This document shows, in pieces, positions 25,867 through 36,264 of a DNA stretch of 64,000 nucleotides (position 1 is its first letter; every line of letters begins with the position of its first letter). The stretch is taken from assembly GCF_024438035.1 (NCBI RefSeq), contig NZ_JANFQF010000005.1:233387-297386 (forward strand), read 5' to 3'. This stretch comes from Rhodococcus tibetensis (GTDB taxonomy: Bacteria > Actinomycetota > Actinomycetes > Mycobacteriales > Mycobacteriaceae). A model generated the notes under the pieces. It did no database searches. It worked only from the letters and a program-made list of their open reading frames with translations, and was not told the origin of the DNA. Position numbers and translations under genes: made by a program.

Positions 25867-26034
25867 GGCGTTCCTCTTCTTCGAGAAGGTGCAGGTCGGG
25901 CGTCCGCTTGAACATAACCGACCTCGTCGCCGTCCTGTGGTATTTGGGCTCGGTGAGTCTGGGGTTGACGCTGGGAGCGATGATGTCTGTGGGGTCGGTG
26001 AAATGAGTGCACGGTGGATGCCACACTGGGGGAC

Positions 26035-27249
26035 GTGTTGAGAATCGGCCTCACCGGAGGCATTGGAGCCGGCAAGTCCACCGTGTCGAAGATTATGGCG
26101 GACCTGGGCGCAGTAATCGTCGATGCAGATCTGATTGCCCGTGAGGTCGTCGAGCCGGGAACGCCTGGCCTGGCTGCTCTGGTGGAGCGTTTCGGGAACG
26201 ACATCCTCACGGATGCCGGGGCGCTCGACCGCCCCGCGCTGGCGGCACGCGCTTTCGCCGACGAGGAGTCCAGGTTGGCCCTGAACTCCATCGTGCATCC
26301 ACTCGTCGGAGCGCGCACCGCGGAACTCATCGATGCGGCAGCTGAAGACGCCGTGCTGGTGCAGGACATTCCGCTGCTGGTCGAGGGCGGTATGGGAGCG
26401 GCATTCCACCTGGTCGTCATCGTGTTCGTCGACGCGGAGGAACGGGTACGGAGACTCGTGGGGTCCCGGGGAATGCCGGAGGCCGACGCACGAGCGCGGA
26501 TCGCGGCGCAGGCGACCGACGAGCAGCGGCGGGCGGCCGCGGATGTGTGGCTCGACAACAGTGGGGAGCCAGGCGCGCTCGAACCCGAGGTCAGGGACCT
26601 GTGGTCGGAGCGGCTCGTCCCCTTCGCGGCCAACATTCGTACCCGCACGGTGGTGCGGCCATTGCCTGAACTCGTGGCACCGAATCCGCGGTGGGCGGGG
26701 GAGGCCGACCGGTTGATCGCCCGACTGCGACTGGTGTGCGGGGAGCGCGCCGTGCGCATCGATCACATCGGTTCAACGGCGGTCGACGGTATGCCGGCGG
26801 AAGACGTCATCGACCTGCAGGTCACCGTTGCCGATCTCGCGACGGCGGACGACCTCGCCGAGCCGCTTGCCGAGGCGGGATTCCCTCGGATCGAGCACAT
26901 CACGTCGGACGACCCCAAGCCGTCCTCTCTCGGAGGCGAGACGGATCCAGCCTTGTGGGACAAGCGGATTCACGGCGGTGCCGATCCGGGCCGGCCTGTC
27001 AACATTCACCTTCGGGTCGACGGATGGCCCGGACAGCAGTTCGCGCTGGTGTTCCGGGACTGGCTCCGAGCCGAGCCCGGTGTTCGCGCCGAGTACGCCG
27101 AAATCAAGGAGGGCGCGGCAGGCAAGGCTGCCGGCCACAGCTCTTACGCAGACGCCATCACCGCCTACATCGACGCCAAGTCACCGTGGTTCGACACGGC
27201 CTACCCCCGGGCATGGCAGTGGGCCGAGCGTTCGGACTGGAAGGCGTGA
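26035..27249 (+). CDS. coaE: Dephospho-CoA kinase fused to GrpB/UPF0157 domain
   Basis: A 404-residue bifunctional-looking protein. Residues 1-200 form dephospho-CoA kinase, the last step of CoA synthesis, with P-loop GLTGGIGAGKST near residue 5 and conserved DIPLLVEGGMG and QATDEQRRAAADVWLDNSG. Residues 215-404 form a GrpB-like (UPF0157) nucleotidyltransferase-fold domain with VRIDHIGSTAV and NIHLRVDGWPGQQFALVFRDWL. The same fusion occurs in M. tuberculosis CoaE (Rv1631), where the C-terminal part is thought to help folding. GTG 26035, aligning with MLRIGLTGG of homologues, is preferred to GTG 26014. Confidence 0.95.
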   Translation: MLRIGLTGGIGAGKSTVSKIMADLGAVIVDADLIAREVVEPGTPGLAALVERFGNDILTDAGALDRPALAARAFADEESRLALNSIVHPLVGARTAELIDAAAEDAVLVQDIPLLVEGGMGAAFHLVVIVFVDAEERVRRLVGSRGMPEADARARIAAQATDEQRRAAADVWLDNSGEPGALEPEVRDLWSERLVPFAANIRTRTVVRPLPELVAPNPRWAGEADRLIARLRLVCGERAVRIDHIGSTAVDGMPAEDVIDLQVTVADLATADDLAEPLAEAGFPRIEHITSDDPKPSSLGGETDPALWDKRIHGGADPGRPVNIHLRVDGWPGQQFALVFRDWLRAEPGVRAEYAEIKEGAAGKAAGHSSYADAITAYIDAKSPWFDTAYPRAWQWAERSDWKA

Positions 27250-27251
27250 GA

Positions 27252-27767
27252 TCACCGCCAGCCGATCGGCATTCCGAGCGACGCCAGCCACCGCCCGAGG
27301 TCGTATCCATGCGTGGCCAAACCCTCGATGGCGGCGACGGCGGTGTTGATCGCCGCCTCGGCCGTGGCCGTGTCGAGCAGGCCGGCGCTGTGCGCCTCCA
27401 TCAACTCGTCCACATCGAGTAGTTCGGCGTCGCGCCCGGTGCGCACCACGAGATCGAGGTAGTGGTCCTCCGACGTCCAGACGTCGTCGCCGCGGGTGAA
27501 CACGCCGATGTCGACGTAGTGGTCTTGGTCCCGCCGATGCTCCGGTCGGAAATGGAATATGGACGCCCGGAGTCCCAGGTCGGGAAGGAGCCAGGACTCG
27601 AGGTAGTCGAACTGCCGGTGGTCGGCGGTCCTCGCCATGTACAGCCCCCACGGCTCGACGCGGAAGTGCTCGACCGGACGGACGAACCCTTTCGGGTCGG
27701 TGTTGGTGCGATTGCGAAGATCGAAATACTCGATCTTGGGTGGGTGCGGGTGAGCAGCGCCTTCCAT
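27252..27767 (-). CDS. DUF402 domain protein
   Basis: A 171-residue protein of the DUF402 (FomD-like) family. Conserved stretches are the N-terminal [17 protein letters not shown], the [17 protein letters not shown] region and the acidic cluster [23 protein letters not shown] and [15 protein letters not shown], which bind divalent metals in characterised nucleoside di/triphosphatase members. A protein of this family also sits between coaE and uvrB in M. tuberculosis (Rv1632c). It converges on coaE, three bases apart, and diverges from uvrB. A phosphohydrolase role is inference from the family. Confidence 0.85.
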   Translation of the reverse strand: MEGAAHPHPPKIEYFDLRNRTNTDPKGFVRPVEHFRVEPWGLYMARTADHRQFDYLESWLLPDLGLRASIFHFRPEHRRDQDHYVDIGVFTRGDDVWTSEDHYLDLVVRTGRDAELLDVDELMEAHSAGLLDTATAEAAINTAVAAIEGLATHGYDLGRWLASLGMPIGWR

Positions 27768-27843
27768 GAGGGGAAACCTACGGCACTTCGATGCCGCCGG
27801 AGCACGTCGGGACCGTGTCGGTCCCTGCGCTTACCCTGGTGAC

Positions 27844-30006
<2,163 letters not shown>

Positions 30007-30028
30007 TCGAGGCAGTACCGTCTGACCC

Positions 30029-30901
30029 ATGGATGCACACAGCGCTGGTCGAGCGGCTCGATCCTTGGAGTCGCTTCATTCTCTGAGCTACTTCGTTCCC
30101 GAGGTTGGAGAACGACTGGTTGAGGTGGGTCTGGAGCGAGGCCGGATGGGCTACTTCGCCGGTCGTGCGGCTCCCATGGGTGCGGTGAATGCCGGTGTCG
30201 TCACCGCCACGTTCTTCAATTTCAGCCCGGACGCGGTCGGTGCGACTATCCCGAGGGCGTGGGCAATGGCTGCGCCGTCGGCCATCATCGAGGCTCGATA
30301 CTGTGGGGTCGGCGAGGCGTACGTTCGTCTGTTGGGCGAGTCCGTCATCACATCACCCGAGATGGCAGAGGCGGCCGACCTGCTCTCGACCGCGGCCCGG
30401 GGCATCCCAGGCGTTGAGGGAAGGCCGCTGTACGCCGGCTATGCGTCGCTGGACTGGCCGTCGTCGCCTCATCTCATTTTCTGGCACGCACTGACGTTGC
30501 TGCGTGAGTACCGCGGCGACGGGCACATCGCGGCGTTGCAGACTGCTGCTCTGAGTGGACTCGAGTCACTGATTACCCACACCGCGACGGGCTTCGGGTT
30601 CCAGAAGAAGTTCGCGTTGACCCGTCGGGGCTGGAGCGAGGAGCAATGGAACACTGCCTGCGACAGCCTGCGTGATCGCGAAATCCTCGATGCCCGTGGC
30701 GAACTCACCGCGAACGGCGAAGACTTGCGGAATCTGATCGAGGATCTCACCGATGATGTTGCGCTCGCCCCGTGGGCGGCGCTCGGTGAGGACGGTGCAG
30801 CACGCGTGGTCGAGCTGGCGACGCCGTGGCGCGACACCGTCGTGGCGGCGGGAGTGTTTCCGCCGGGCGTGTTCGGACCGAAAGTCCGCACCGCGAACTG
30901 A
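30029..30901 (+). CDS. SCO6745-family (MarR-like) protein
   Basis: A 290-residue protein resembling the actinobacterial SCO6745 family: an N-terminal half with LHSLSYFVPEV, FAGRAAPMGAVNAGVVTATFFNF and IPRAWAMAAP, and a C-terminal winged-helix-like half including HLIFWHALTLLREYRGDGHIAAL and LTRRGWSEEQWNTACDSLRDREI. The role is unknown; family members are annotated as possible HTH proteins. It lies 22 bases after uvrB in the same direction and may be co-transcribed. The start ATG follows the uvrB stop without a strong ribosome binding site. Confidence 0.83.
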   Translation: MDAHSAGRAARSLESLHSLSYFVPEVGERLVEVGLERGRMGYFAGRAAPMGAVNAGVVTATFFNFSPDAVGATIPRAWAMAAPSAIIEARYCGVGEAYVRLLGESVITSPEMAEAADLLSTAARGIPGVEGRPLYAGYASLDWPSSPHLIFWHALTLLREYRGDGHIAALQTAALSGLESLITHTATGFGFQKKFALTRRGWSEEQWNTACDSLRDREILDARGELTANGEDLRNLIEDLTDDVALAPWAALGEDGAARVVELATPWRDTVVAAGVFPPGVFGPKVRTAN

Positions 30902-31099
30902 TTTCTCGTCGGGGGAGGTCACAGACGTGGAGATCGGAGCAGTGTGACTGATCATGTATGGGGTCGGTGCGCTGTGGCTTGTGCTGCAAATACCCCTATG
31001 CGAGCACCGATACCGCTAGGGTCAGCGCAGTGGCCGCTGGGTCTGGACACGAAGTGTGCGGGCCCCGGCCAAATGACCACCGCAGACATGGAGGATTGA

Positions 31100-31552
31100 A
31101 TGAGCGCCTACCGGACCGTTGTCGTCGGAACCGATGGCTCCGAGTCGTCGTTTCGGGCCGTCGAGAAGGCCGCAGCCATTGCGGGCGACGCCGGCGCCAA
31201 GCTGATCATCGCGTGTGCGTACTATCCGGCTGATCCCAAGGAAGTCGGCCATGCGGCCGACGCACTGGGCGACGAGGCCTACCAGATCACCGGCTCTGCG
31301 CCGACATATGACATTCTCCGTACCGCCAAGGAGCGCGCCCACGCCGGCGGGGCCAAAGATGTCGTGGAACGCGCAGTCGTGGGTGCGCCCGTGGAGTCCC
31401 TGCTGGCGTTGGTCGACGAGGTCGACGGCGGTCTTCTCGTGATCGGAAACCGTGGCCTCAACACTTTGACCGGACGACTGCTCGGCTCCGTTCCCTCGGA
31501 TGCAGCCCGCAAGTCCACGTCCGACGTTCTGATCGTCCACACGGTCCGCTGA
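31100..31552 (+). CDS. Universal stress protein
   Basis: A 150-residue single-domain UspA protein with YRTVVVGTDGSESS at the N-terminus and the ATP-binding pattern G-2x-G-9x-GS (GNRGLNTLTGRLLGSVPSD) near residues 115-133, so it should bind ATP or cAMP. The syntenic M. tuberculosis protein is Rv1636, a cAMP-binding Usp. GGAGG precedes ATG 31100 at good spacing. The preceding 198 bases carry its promoter; I found no DosR-type palindrome there. It is not in an operon. Confidence 0.93.
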   Translation: MSAYRTVVVGTDGSESSFRAVEKAAAIAGDAGAKLIIACAYYPADPKEVGHAADALGDEAYQITGSAPTYDILRTAKERAHAGGAKDVVERAVVGAPVESLLALVDEVDGGLLVIGNRGLNTLTGRLLGSVPSDAARKSTSDVLIVHTVR

Positions 31553-31567
31553 GCGGCACCTGATCAG

Positions 31568-31951
31568 TCAGCAGTAGTTCGCCTCGGCTGCTCCGAGATA
31601 CACCCGCGCCACCTGTTCGGTGGTCAAATGCGTATCGGCTGCGGCCGAGGCGAACTGCGCCATCGGCATCAAGTGCGTCATGATGGTCGCCTCATCGGTT
31701 CCTCGGGACAGTTGCCCACAGATGCCGTTGGCGATGGCAATGACGGTATCCGCCGGCATCGCTGGGATTCCGGCATCGATCAATGTCTGCTGATACCGCA
31801 ATCCGCGGGCGTCGAGGTGGCTGGGCGTGGCTGTCGTCGCTGCCGCGCTCGCCGACGCGTCGTCGGCGGCGGTGGCCTGCGAGCACGCGCTGAGTGTCAT
31901 CGATCCGAGGGTGAGTGCGCACCCCATCAGCAGAGCGCGCCCGATCGACAT
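31568..31951 (-). CDS. DUF732 lipoprotein
   Basis: A 127-residue predicted lipoprotein: short signal with lipobox LSAC (Cys23), an Ala/Ser/Asp linker, then a DUF732 domain (YQQTLIDAGIPAMPADTVIAI, ANGICGQLSRG, AARVYLGAAEANYC region) with two further cysteines (GIC and the C-terminal residue) that probably form a disulphide. DUF732 proteins are small secreted actinobacterial proteins of unknown function. ATG 31951 overlaps the TGA of the upstream helD gene (TGATG), so translation appears coupled to helD; GTG 31954 is an alternative start. Confidence 0.85.
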   Translation of the reverse strand: MSIGRALLMGCALTLGSMTLSACSQATAADDASASAAATTATPSHLDARGLRYQQTLIDAGIPAMPADTVIAIANGICGQLSRGTDEATIMTHLMPMAQFASAAADTHLTTEQVARVYLGAAEANYC

Positions 31952-34233
31952 CACGACGGATTCGCCACCACTGCCGGTGCCAGATCGGACAGCGCCACCG
32001 GCAGGGGCTGCGCGTGGACGACCCCGAGACGCTGAGTGGCGCGGGTGAGGGCGACATAGAGGTCGTTCATACCCCGCGGCGACTCGTCGACGATGCTCTG
32101 TGGCTCGACGATCAGTACCGAGTCGAACTCCAGTCCCTTGGCGTCCTTCACGGTAAGGACGCTGACGGAGTCGGAGTGAAGATCCGCGAGGGCCGCCACG
32201 AGCTCATGGTTCCCGATCACGGCGGTGGTGCCCGGACCGGTTTCCTCTGAAACACAGGCACGGACCGTGTCGGCCACGTCCGAGGCGGCAACATTCATCG
32301 ACCACGGCATGAATCCAGATTCCCGGACGGAGCGCGGCACCGTCTGCTCGGCGTCGATCTCGGCGAGCACACGCCGCGCCGTTGTCATGATCTCGGCCGG
32401 GGTGCGGTAGTTGACGGTCAGCTCCGTCAGCTTCCAGCGTTGGGCCACGTACGGTTCCAATATCCGCTGCCAGGACGACGTGCCGGCCGGGTCACCCGTT
32501 TGGGCAGTGTCACCGACCAGGGTCATCCATCGATTCGGGATACGACGCATCAGCATGCGCCAGGCCATCTCCGAGAGCTCCTGTGCTTCGTCGACGATCA
32601 CATGCCCGTAGGTCCAGGTACGGTCGCCGGCCGCACGCTCGGCCGTCGTCTGATGGGCACCCACGTCGTGCCTCTCGGCGAGCTGGCTTGCATCGATCAG
32701 GTCGTAGGCCATCAGAATTTCGGGATCCAACTCGTCCTCGAGATCCTGCGGCGCCGAACCGGTGAGAATGTCGAGTGCTCCTTGCGCGTCGGCGATCTGA
32801 GCCCGCCACTGCCGGCGTGCCCGTTCACGTTCGGCGGCGTCGTCCACTCCGAGGAGTTCGGCGAGTTCGTCGAGCAGCGGTGCGTCGGTGGCGCTGAATC
32901 CACGGGCGTCCGGGCGGTGCAGCGCTGCTCGTTGACCCTCTGTCAGCTGGGGCGCGGCGTCGGCCAGGCGTTTCGACGACGCGAACAGTTCGGCCAGTAC
33001 CCGCTGCGGAGTCAGCTCCGGCCACAATGCGCCGATCGCCCCCAGTATGTCGGGGTCTTCACGCATCTCGTCGCGCATGTCGGCGATATCCTCCCGACTG
33101 AGGAGGTTGCCACCGTCGACGACGTTGGCGCCGAGCGTATCCGCGAGTTGCTGGGCGAGGGCCTCGATCACGGCCGCGACGAAAATTGGCCTGGCCAGGT
33201 TGTGGGGACGCCGTGACGACCGCGCCCGGCCACGGGCACGCGTCACCACCTTGCGATCCAACGTGATCCGATAGCTGTCGAAGCTCAGTTCGATCGGCCG
33301 CGCCGGCACTTCTTGCCTGTCGCGTACAGCCTTCTTCAACACGTCGAGGATGTCGAGGGAACCCTTGATCGCGCCGGCCTCCAGGCTGTCCTCGCGCGTG
33401 GCGCGGACACCGGGATAGAGGTCGCCGATAGTGGAGAGCAGCACACCCGTCTCACCCAGCGACGGCAGGACCTGACCGATGTAGTCCAGGAACGTGGCGT
33501 TCGGGCCGATGATGAGGACGCCGGCTTTTGCGAGCTGCTGACGGTACGTGTACAGGAGGTAGGCGGCGCGGTGCAGGGCCACAGCGGTCTTTCCTGTACC
33601 CGGACCACCCTGCACCACGAGCACGCTCTTGTGCTCGGACCTGATGATGGCGTCCTGCTCACCCTGGATCGTCTCGACGATGTCGTTCATCTGTCCGGTG
33701 CGGGCCGCGTTCAACGCCGCGAGCAGGGCGCTCTCGCCTGCGACCCCGTCGGAACCGGTGACGGTCCCGGCGGCCTCCGCGGCCGCGAGGTCCAGGTACT
33801 CGTCGTTGACGGCCGTCACTCGGCGGCTTCGGGTACGGATGTGGCGGCGTCGCGTCACACCATCAGGTGCGGCGGGGGTCGCGAGATAGAACGGGCGCGC
33901 CAGCGGCGCACGCCAGTCGAGCAGCATGGTCTCGTAGTCGTTCTCCTCGTCGAGGATGCCGAGACGTCCGATGTATCGGTGCTCATCCTCCAGGTCGATT
34001 TTCCCGAAACAGAGACCGTTTTCGGCGGCGTCGTACTTGGCGAGGTCCTCGGTGTAGAGCTGGTTGAACGACTCCCGCTCACTACGCGCCTGCGGCGTGC
34101 CGCCGGTCTCGAGCAGAACGCGGCTCAACCGGGTGGCCGCGTAGTCGCGAAGCGCGTCCAGTCGGTGGTAGAGCATCGTCACGTACTGCTGCTCGAGCTC
34201 GCGCTCGTCGTGTGACGTGTCCTCGTCGGGCAA
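31951..34233 (-). CDS. helD: HelD-type RNA polymerase-associated helicase-like ATPase
   Basis: A 760-residue superfamily-1 ATPase. An N-terminal coiled region (DERELEQQYVTMLYHRLDALRDYA) is followed by the HelD-specific IGRLGILDEENDYETMLLDWRAPLARPFY segment, Walker A VVQGGPGTGKTAVALHRAAYLLY and the UvrD-like motifs VIVDEAQELSEMAWRML, LTVNYRTP and ALTRATQRLGVVH. HelD removes stalled or inactive RNA polymerase from DNA and recycles it. The start is TTG 34233 because AAGGAG lies five bases upstream; no ATG is available there. No rifampicin-associated inverted repeat is visible upstream, so it is not clearly of the rifamycin-inducible HelR type. Coupled to the DUF732 gene downstream. Confidence 0.9.
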   Translation of the reverse strand: MPDEDTSHDERELEQQYVTMLYHRLDALRDYAATRLSRVLLETGGTPQARSERESFNQLYTEDLAKYDAAENGLCFGKIDLEDEHRYIGRLGILDEENDYETMLLDWRAPLARPFYLATPAAPDGVTRRRHIRTRSRRVTAVNDEYLDLAAAEAAGTVTGSDGVAGESALLAALNAARTGQMNDIVETIQGEQDAIIRSEHKSVLVVQGGPGTGKTAVALHRAAYLLYTYRQQLAKAGVLIIGPNATFLDYIGQVLPSLGETGVLLSTIGDLYPGVRATREDSLEAGAIKGSLDILDVLKKAVRDRQEVPARPIELSFDSYRITLDRKVVTRARGRARSSRRPHNLARPIFVAAVIEALAQQLADTLGANVVDGGNLLSREDIADMRDEMREDPDILGAIGALWPELTPQRVLAELFASSKRLADAAPQLTEGQRAALHRPDARGFSATDAPLLDELAELLGVDDAAERERARRQWRAQIADAQGALDILTGSAPQDLEDELDPEILMAYDLIDASQLAERHDVGAHQTTAERAAGDRTWTYGHVIVDEAQELSEMAWRMLMRRIPNRWMTLVGDTAQTGDPAGTSSWQRILEPYVAQRWKLTELTVNYRTPAEIMTTARRVLAEIDAEQTVPRSVRESGFMPWSMNVAASDVADTVRACVSEETGPGTTAVIGNHELVAALADLHSDSVSVLTVKDAKGLEFDSVLIVEPQSIVDESPRGMNDLYVALTRATQRLGVVHAQPLPVALSDLAPAVVANPS

Positions 34234-34299
34234 GAGGTCTCCTTGACTGGTTCGGCTGCAGATTTTGTGCGGCTGCAAAAGTGCCTGGACAGTCTAGTC

Positions 34300-34350
34300 G
34301 GCCCCGGAGTGCTCCCGCCGATGTCGCAGGTCAGGGCAATCTCCGGGGCC
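34300..34350 (-). terminator. Long-loop inverted repeat after doxX-like gene
   Basis: Perfect 10-bp arms GGCCCCGGAG (34300-34309) and CTCCGGGGCC (34341-34350) around 31 bases, between the end of the DoxX-type gene and the start of helD. Probably the terminator separating the two minus-strand units. Confidence 0.5.
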
Positions 34351-34392
34351 GATCACGATCGTCTGCGACGGCTTTCGACGCCGCAGCGTGAG

Positions 34393-35298
34393 TCAGTGCG
34401 CCAGGTCGATCTTCTTGGCGCGCGCCTTCTCCAAAGCGATCTCCGCTTTCTCGCGGGCGATTTCCGCCTGCTTACGCGCGATTTCTGCCTGCTTGCGGGC
34501 AGCCTTGCCGGCAACCTCGCCGCGCTCCGCGGCCACCGTCGCCCAGTCGGCACCCTTTTCGCGAGCGAGTTCGGCCAGGACGGGGCCGCGGTCTTTCGCG
34601 ACGTCCACCCACTCCGAACCGCGGTCCTTCGCGACGTCGACCCACTCCGAGCCGCGTTCGGCTGCGACCTTCGCGAGGGGGGTCACTCTTTCCTTGGCGA
34701 TCTCCAACAGACCGGAACCACGCTCTGCGGCTTCCTCGGAGAGCACCCGGGCTCGCTCGGCCGCGGCGGACAGAGCCTCGGCGATCTCAGGTCCGTGATG
34801 GTCGTCGCTCGACCCGAGTGGAAGCGCAGCCGCCACACTGGCCTGGGCGGCCCGCGCGGCGCGGCGTCCACGCCACCCCAGCGACGGCTTGCCCTCGGTG
34901 TCGACGGCTGCGATCAGCAGACCACCGAGCAAACTGACGTTCTTCACGAACTGGGTGCGCTGGGCAGCCTTGGCCGCCGGGTCGGTTTCGTTCCAGAAGG
35001 CGTGTCCCGCCAACGTCGTGGGAACCAGGGATCCGGCCAGCGCCAGCGATGCGAGACGAGGCGCCTTGCCCGTGGCGAGCAGAACACCACCGCCGATCTG
35101 CACGGCGGCGTTGATCTTGATCAACGTCTCCGGATCGGATGGGATCTTCTGAGTGACGGACTCAGGAAGGGTTTCGGTTGACTTGTCGATCAGCGGTCCT
35201 GCGGCCTCGGCCCTAGGTGCCGGATTTCGAAGTGCATCGATCCCTCCGCTGATGAACACGGCCGACAGCAGTGGGCGAGCGATACGACGGACAAGCAT
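34393..35298 (-). CDS. DoxX-family membrane protein with repetitive helical tail
   Basis: A 301-residue protein. Residues 1-150 are a DoxX domain with four predicted helices (RPLLSAVFISGGIDALRNP, INAAVQIGGGVLLATG, LALAGSLVPTTLAGHAF, FVKNVSLLGGLLIAAVD). Residues 160-301 are a charged Ala-rich tail built of repeats: an 11-residue unit GSEWVDVAKDR occurs twice in tandem, followed by related units, and a seven-residue KQAEIAR-like unit occurs about four times at the end. The tail should be an extended cytoplasmic helix. ATG 35298 is preferred; ATG 35316 also has a possible ribosome binding site. DoxX proteins belong to respiratory or redox membrane complexes; the role here is unknown. Confidence 0.87.
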   Translation of the reverse strand: MLVRRIARPLLSAVFISGGIDALRNPAPRAEAAGPLIDKSTETLPESVTQKIPSDPETLIKINAAVQIGGGVLLATGKAPRLASLALAGSLVPTTLAGHAFWNETDPAAKAAQRTQFVKNVSLLGGLLIAAVDTEGKPSLGWRGRRAARAAQASVAAALPLGSSDDHHGPEIAEALSAAAERARVLSEEAAERGSGLLEIAKERVTPLAKVAAERGSEWVDVAKDRGSEWVDVAKDRGPVLAELAREKGADWATVAAERGEVAGKAARKQAEIARKQAEIAREKAEIALEKARAKKIDLAH

Positions 35299-35349
35299 TC
35301 CTAGCCTCCCAATCATCGAGTTTCTCCCGCTTCACACTAACGAGAGTTC

Positions 35350-35399
35350 GAGGCAGCCGTACTGGGTACGACGGTCTTGTCGTTCCGACCGGCTGCCTC
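35350..35399 (-). terminator. Terminator-like hairpin after MBL hydrolase gene
   Basis: Perfect 10-bp arms GAGGCAGCCG (35350-35359) and CGGCTGCCTC (35390-35399) enclose a second small hairpin (ACGAC/GTCGT). It lies between the MBL hydrolase stop and the DoxX-type gene on the same strand, so it probably separates the transcripts. Confidence 0.55.
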
Positions 35400-35423
35400 T
35401 TCCCCAGTACCCAGTCGAGGGGC

Positions 35424-36113
35424 TCACCAACCGCGTTCGCGCCACTCGCCGAGGTGCGGACGCTCGGCGCCGAGCGTGGTGTCGTCGCCGTGCCCGGGGT
35501 AGACGACGGTGTCGTCCGGGTAGCGGGCGAACAACTTCTCCTCGACATCGCTCAGCAACGACGCGAACATGTCCGCGTCAGCGGTTTTGCCCACTCCGCC
35601 AGGAAAGAGGGAGTCGCCGGTGAACAGGTGGGTGCGTCCGTCACCGGCCTCGGCAAATGCCAGTGCGATGGAACCGGGGGTGTGGCCGGCCAGGTGGATC
35701 ACTTCGAAGGTGACGTCACCGACGGACACCGTGTCGCCGTCCTCGAGGAGGCGATCGGGCGGGACCGGAAGTGCCTCCGCATCGAGGGGGTGGGCGGCCG
35801 TGGGCACTCCGGTCGCGGCAGTGACCGCGTCGAGGGCGAGCCAATGGTCGCCGTGCTGGTGAGTCGTCACGATGAGTTCCAGGGACGGTGCGTGTTCGCG
35901 GATCAACTGCTCGACGCGTTCGGCCTCGTTGGCGGCGTCGATCAGGACTGACTTCCCCGTTGTGGAACAGACGACGAGGTACACGTTGTTGTCCATGGGG
36001 CCGACGGACATTTTCGTGATCGTGGCGCCGGGAACGGTGCGGCGCCGAGGCGCCGAGCCGGGGGAGACGTGGCCGGTATACGAGTCTTCTATCACCATGG
36101 GCTGCTCGGTCAT
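35424..36113 (-). CDS. Metallo-beta-lactamase-fold hydrolase
   Basis: A 229-residue glyoxalase II-like hydrolase with the metal ligands intact: THQHGDHW (HxHxDH), HLAGHTPGS, FTGDSLFPGG and YPGHGDDT. The syntenic M. tuberculosis gene is Rv1637c. Typical substrates are thioesters such as S-lactoyl or other acyl thiols, but actinobacterial homologues are uncharacterised. ATG 36113 gives MTEQPMVIEDSY and leaves 151 bases of divergent promoter region to uvrA. It ends before a hairpin. Confidence 0.9.
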   Translation of the reverse strand: MTEQPMVIEDSYTGHVSPGSAPRRRTVPGATITKMSVGPMDNNVYLVVCSTTGKSVLIDAANEAERVEQLIREHAPSLELIVTTHQHGDHWLALDAVTAATGVPTAAHPLDAEALPVPPDRLLEDGDTVSVGDVTFEVIHLAGHTPGSIALAFAEAGDGRTHLFTGDSLFPGGVGKTADADMFASLLSDVEEKLFARYPDDTVVYPGHGDDTTLGAERPHLGEWRERGW

Positions 36114-36264
36114 GGTGGGGAGGCTACCGTCGAATAGAGGCAGGTGAGTGGCAGGCGGCCATCCATCCGGCAGAACGTGTCGGTGGGCCGCCTTACCATG
36201 GCACGGCTGGAGGACCCGACGAACGCGCAGCGTCCTCGGCTGTCGAACAATGAAGGGAATTGGA

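Noticed and set aside
25911..26006. Hydrophobic 31-codon frame starting at TTG upstream of coaE
   Set aside because: No ribosome binding site, rare start and no coupling to coaE; too weak to annotate.
30902..31099. DosR-type operator before the universal stress gene
   Set aside because: No GGGACT-type palindrome is visible; only a promoter can be assumed.
34234..34392. Possible rifampicin-associated element upstream of helD
   Set aside because: I looked for the expected inverted repeat and it is not there; only the long-loop hairpin of the upstream gene is present.
36243..36248. TCGAAC half-site of an SOS box before uvrA
   Set aside because: The second half (GTTCGA) is absent at the required spacing.
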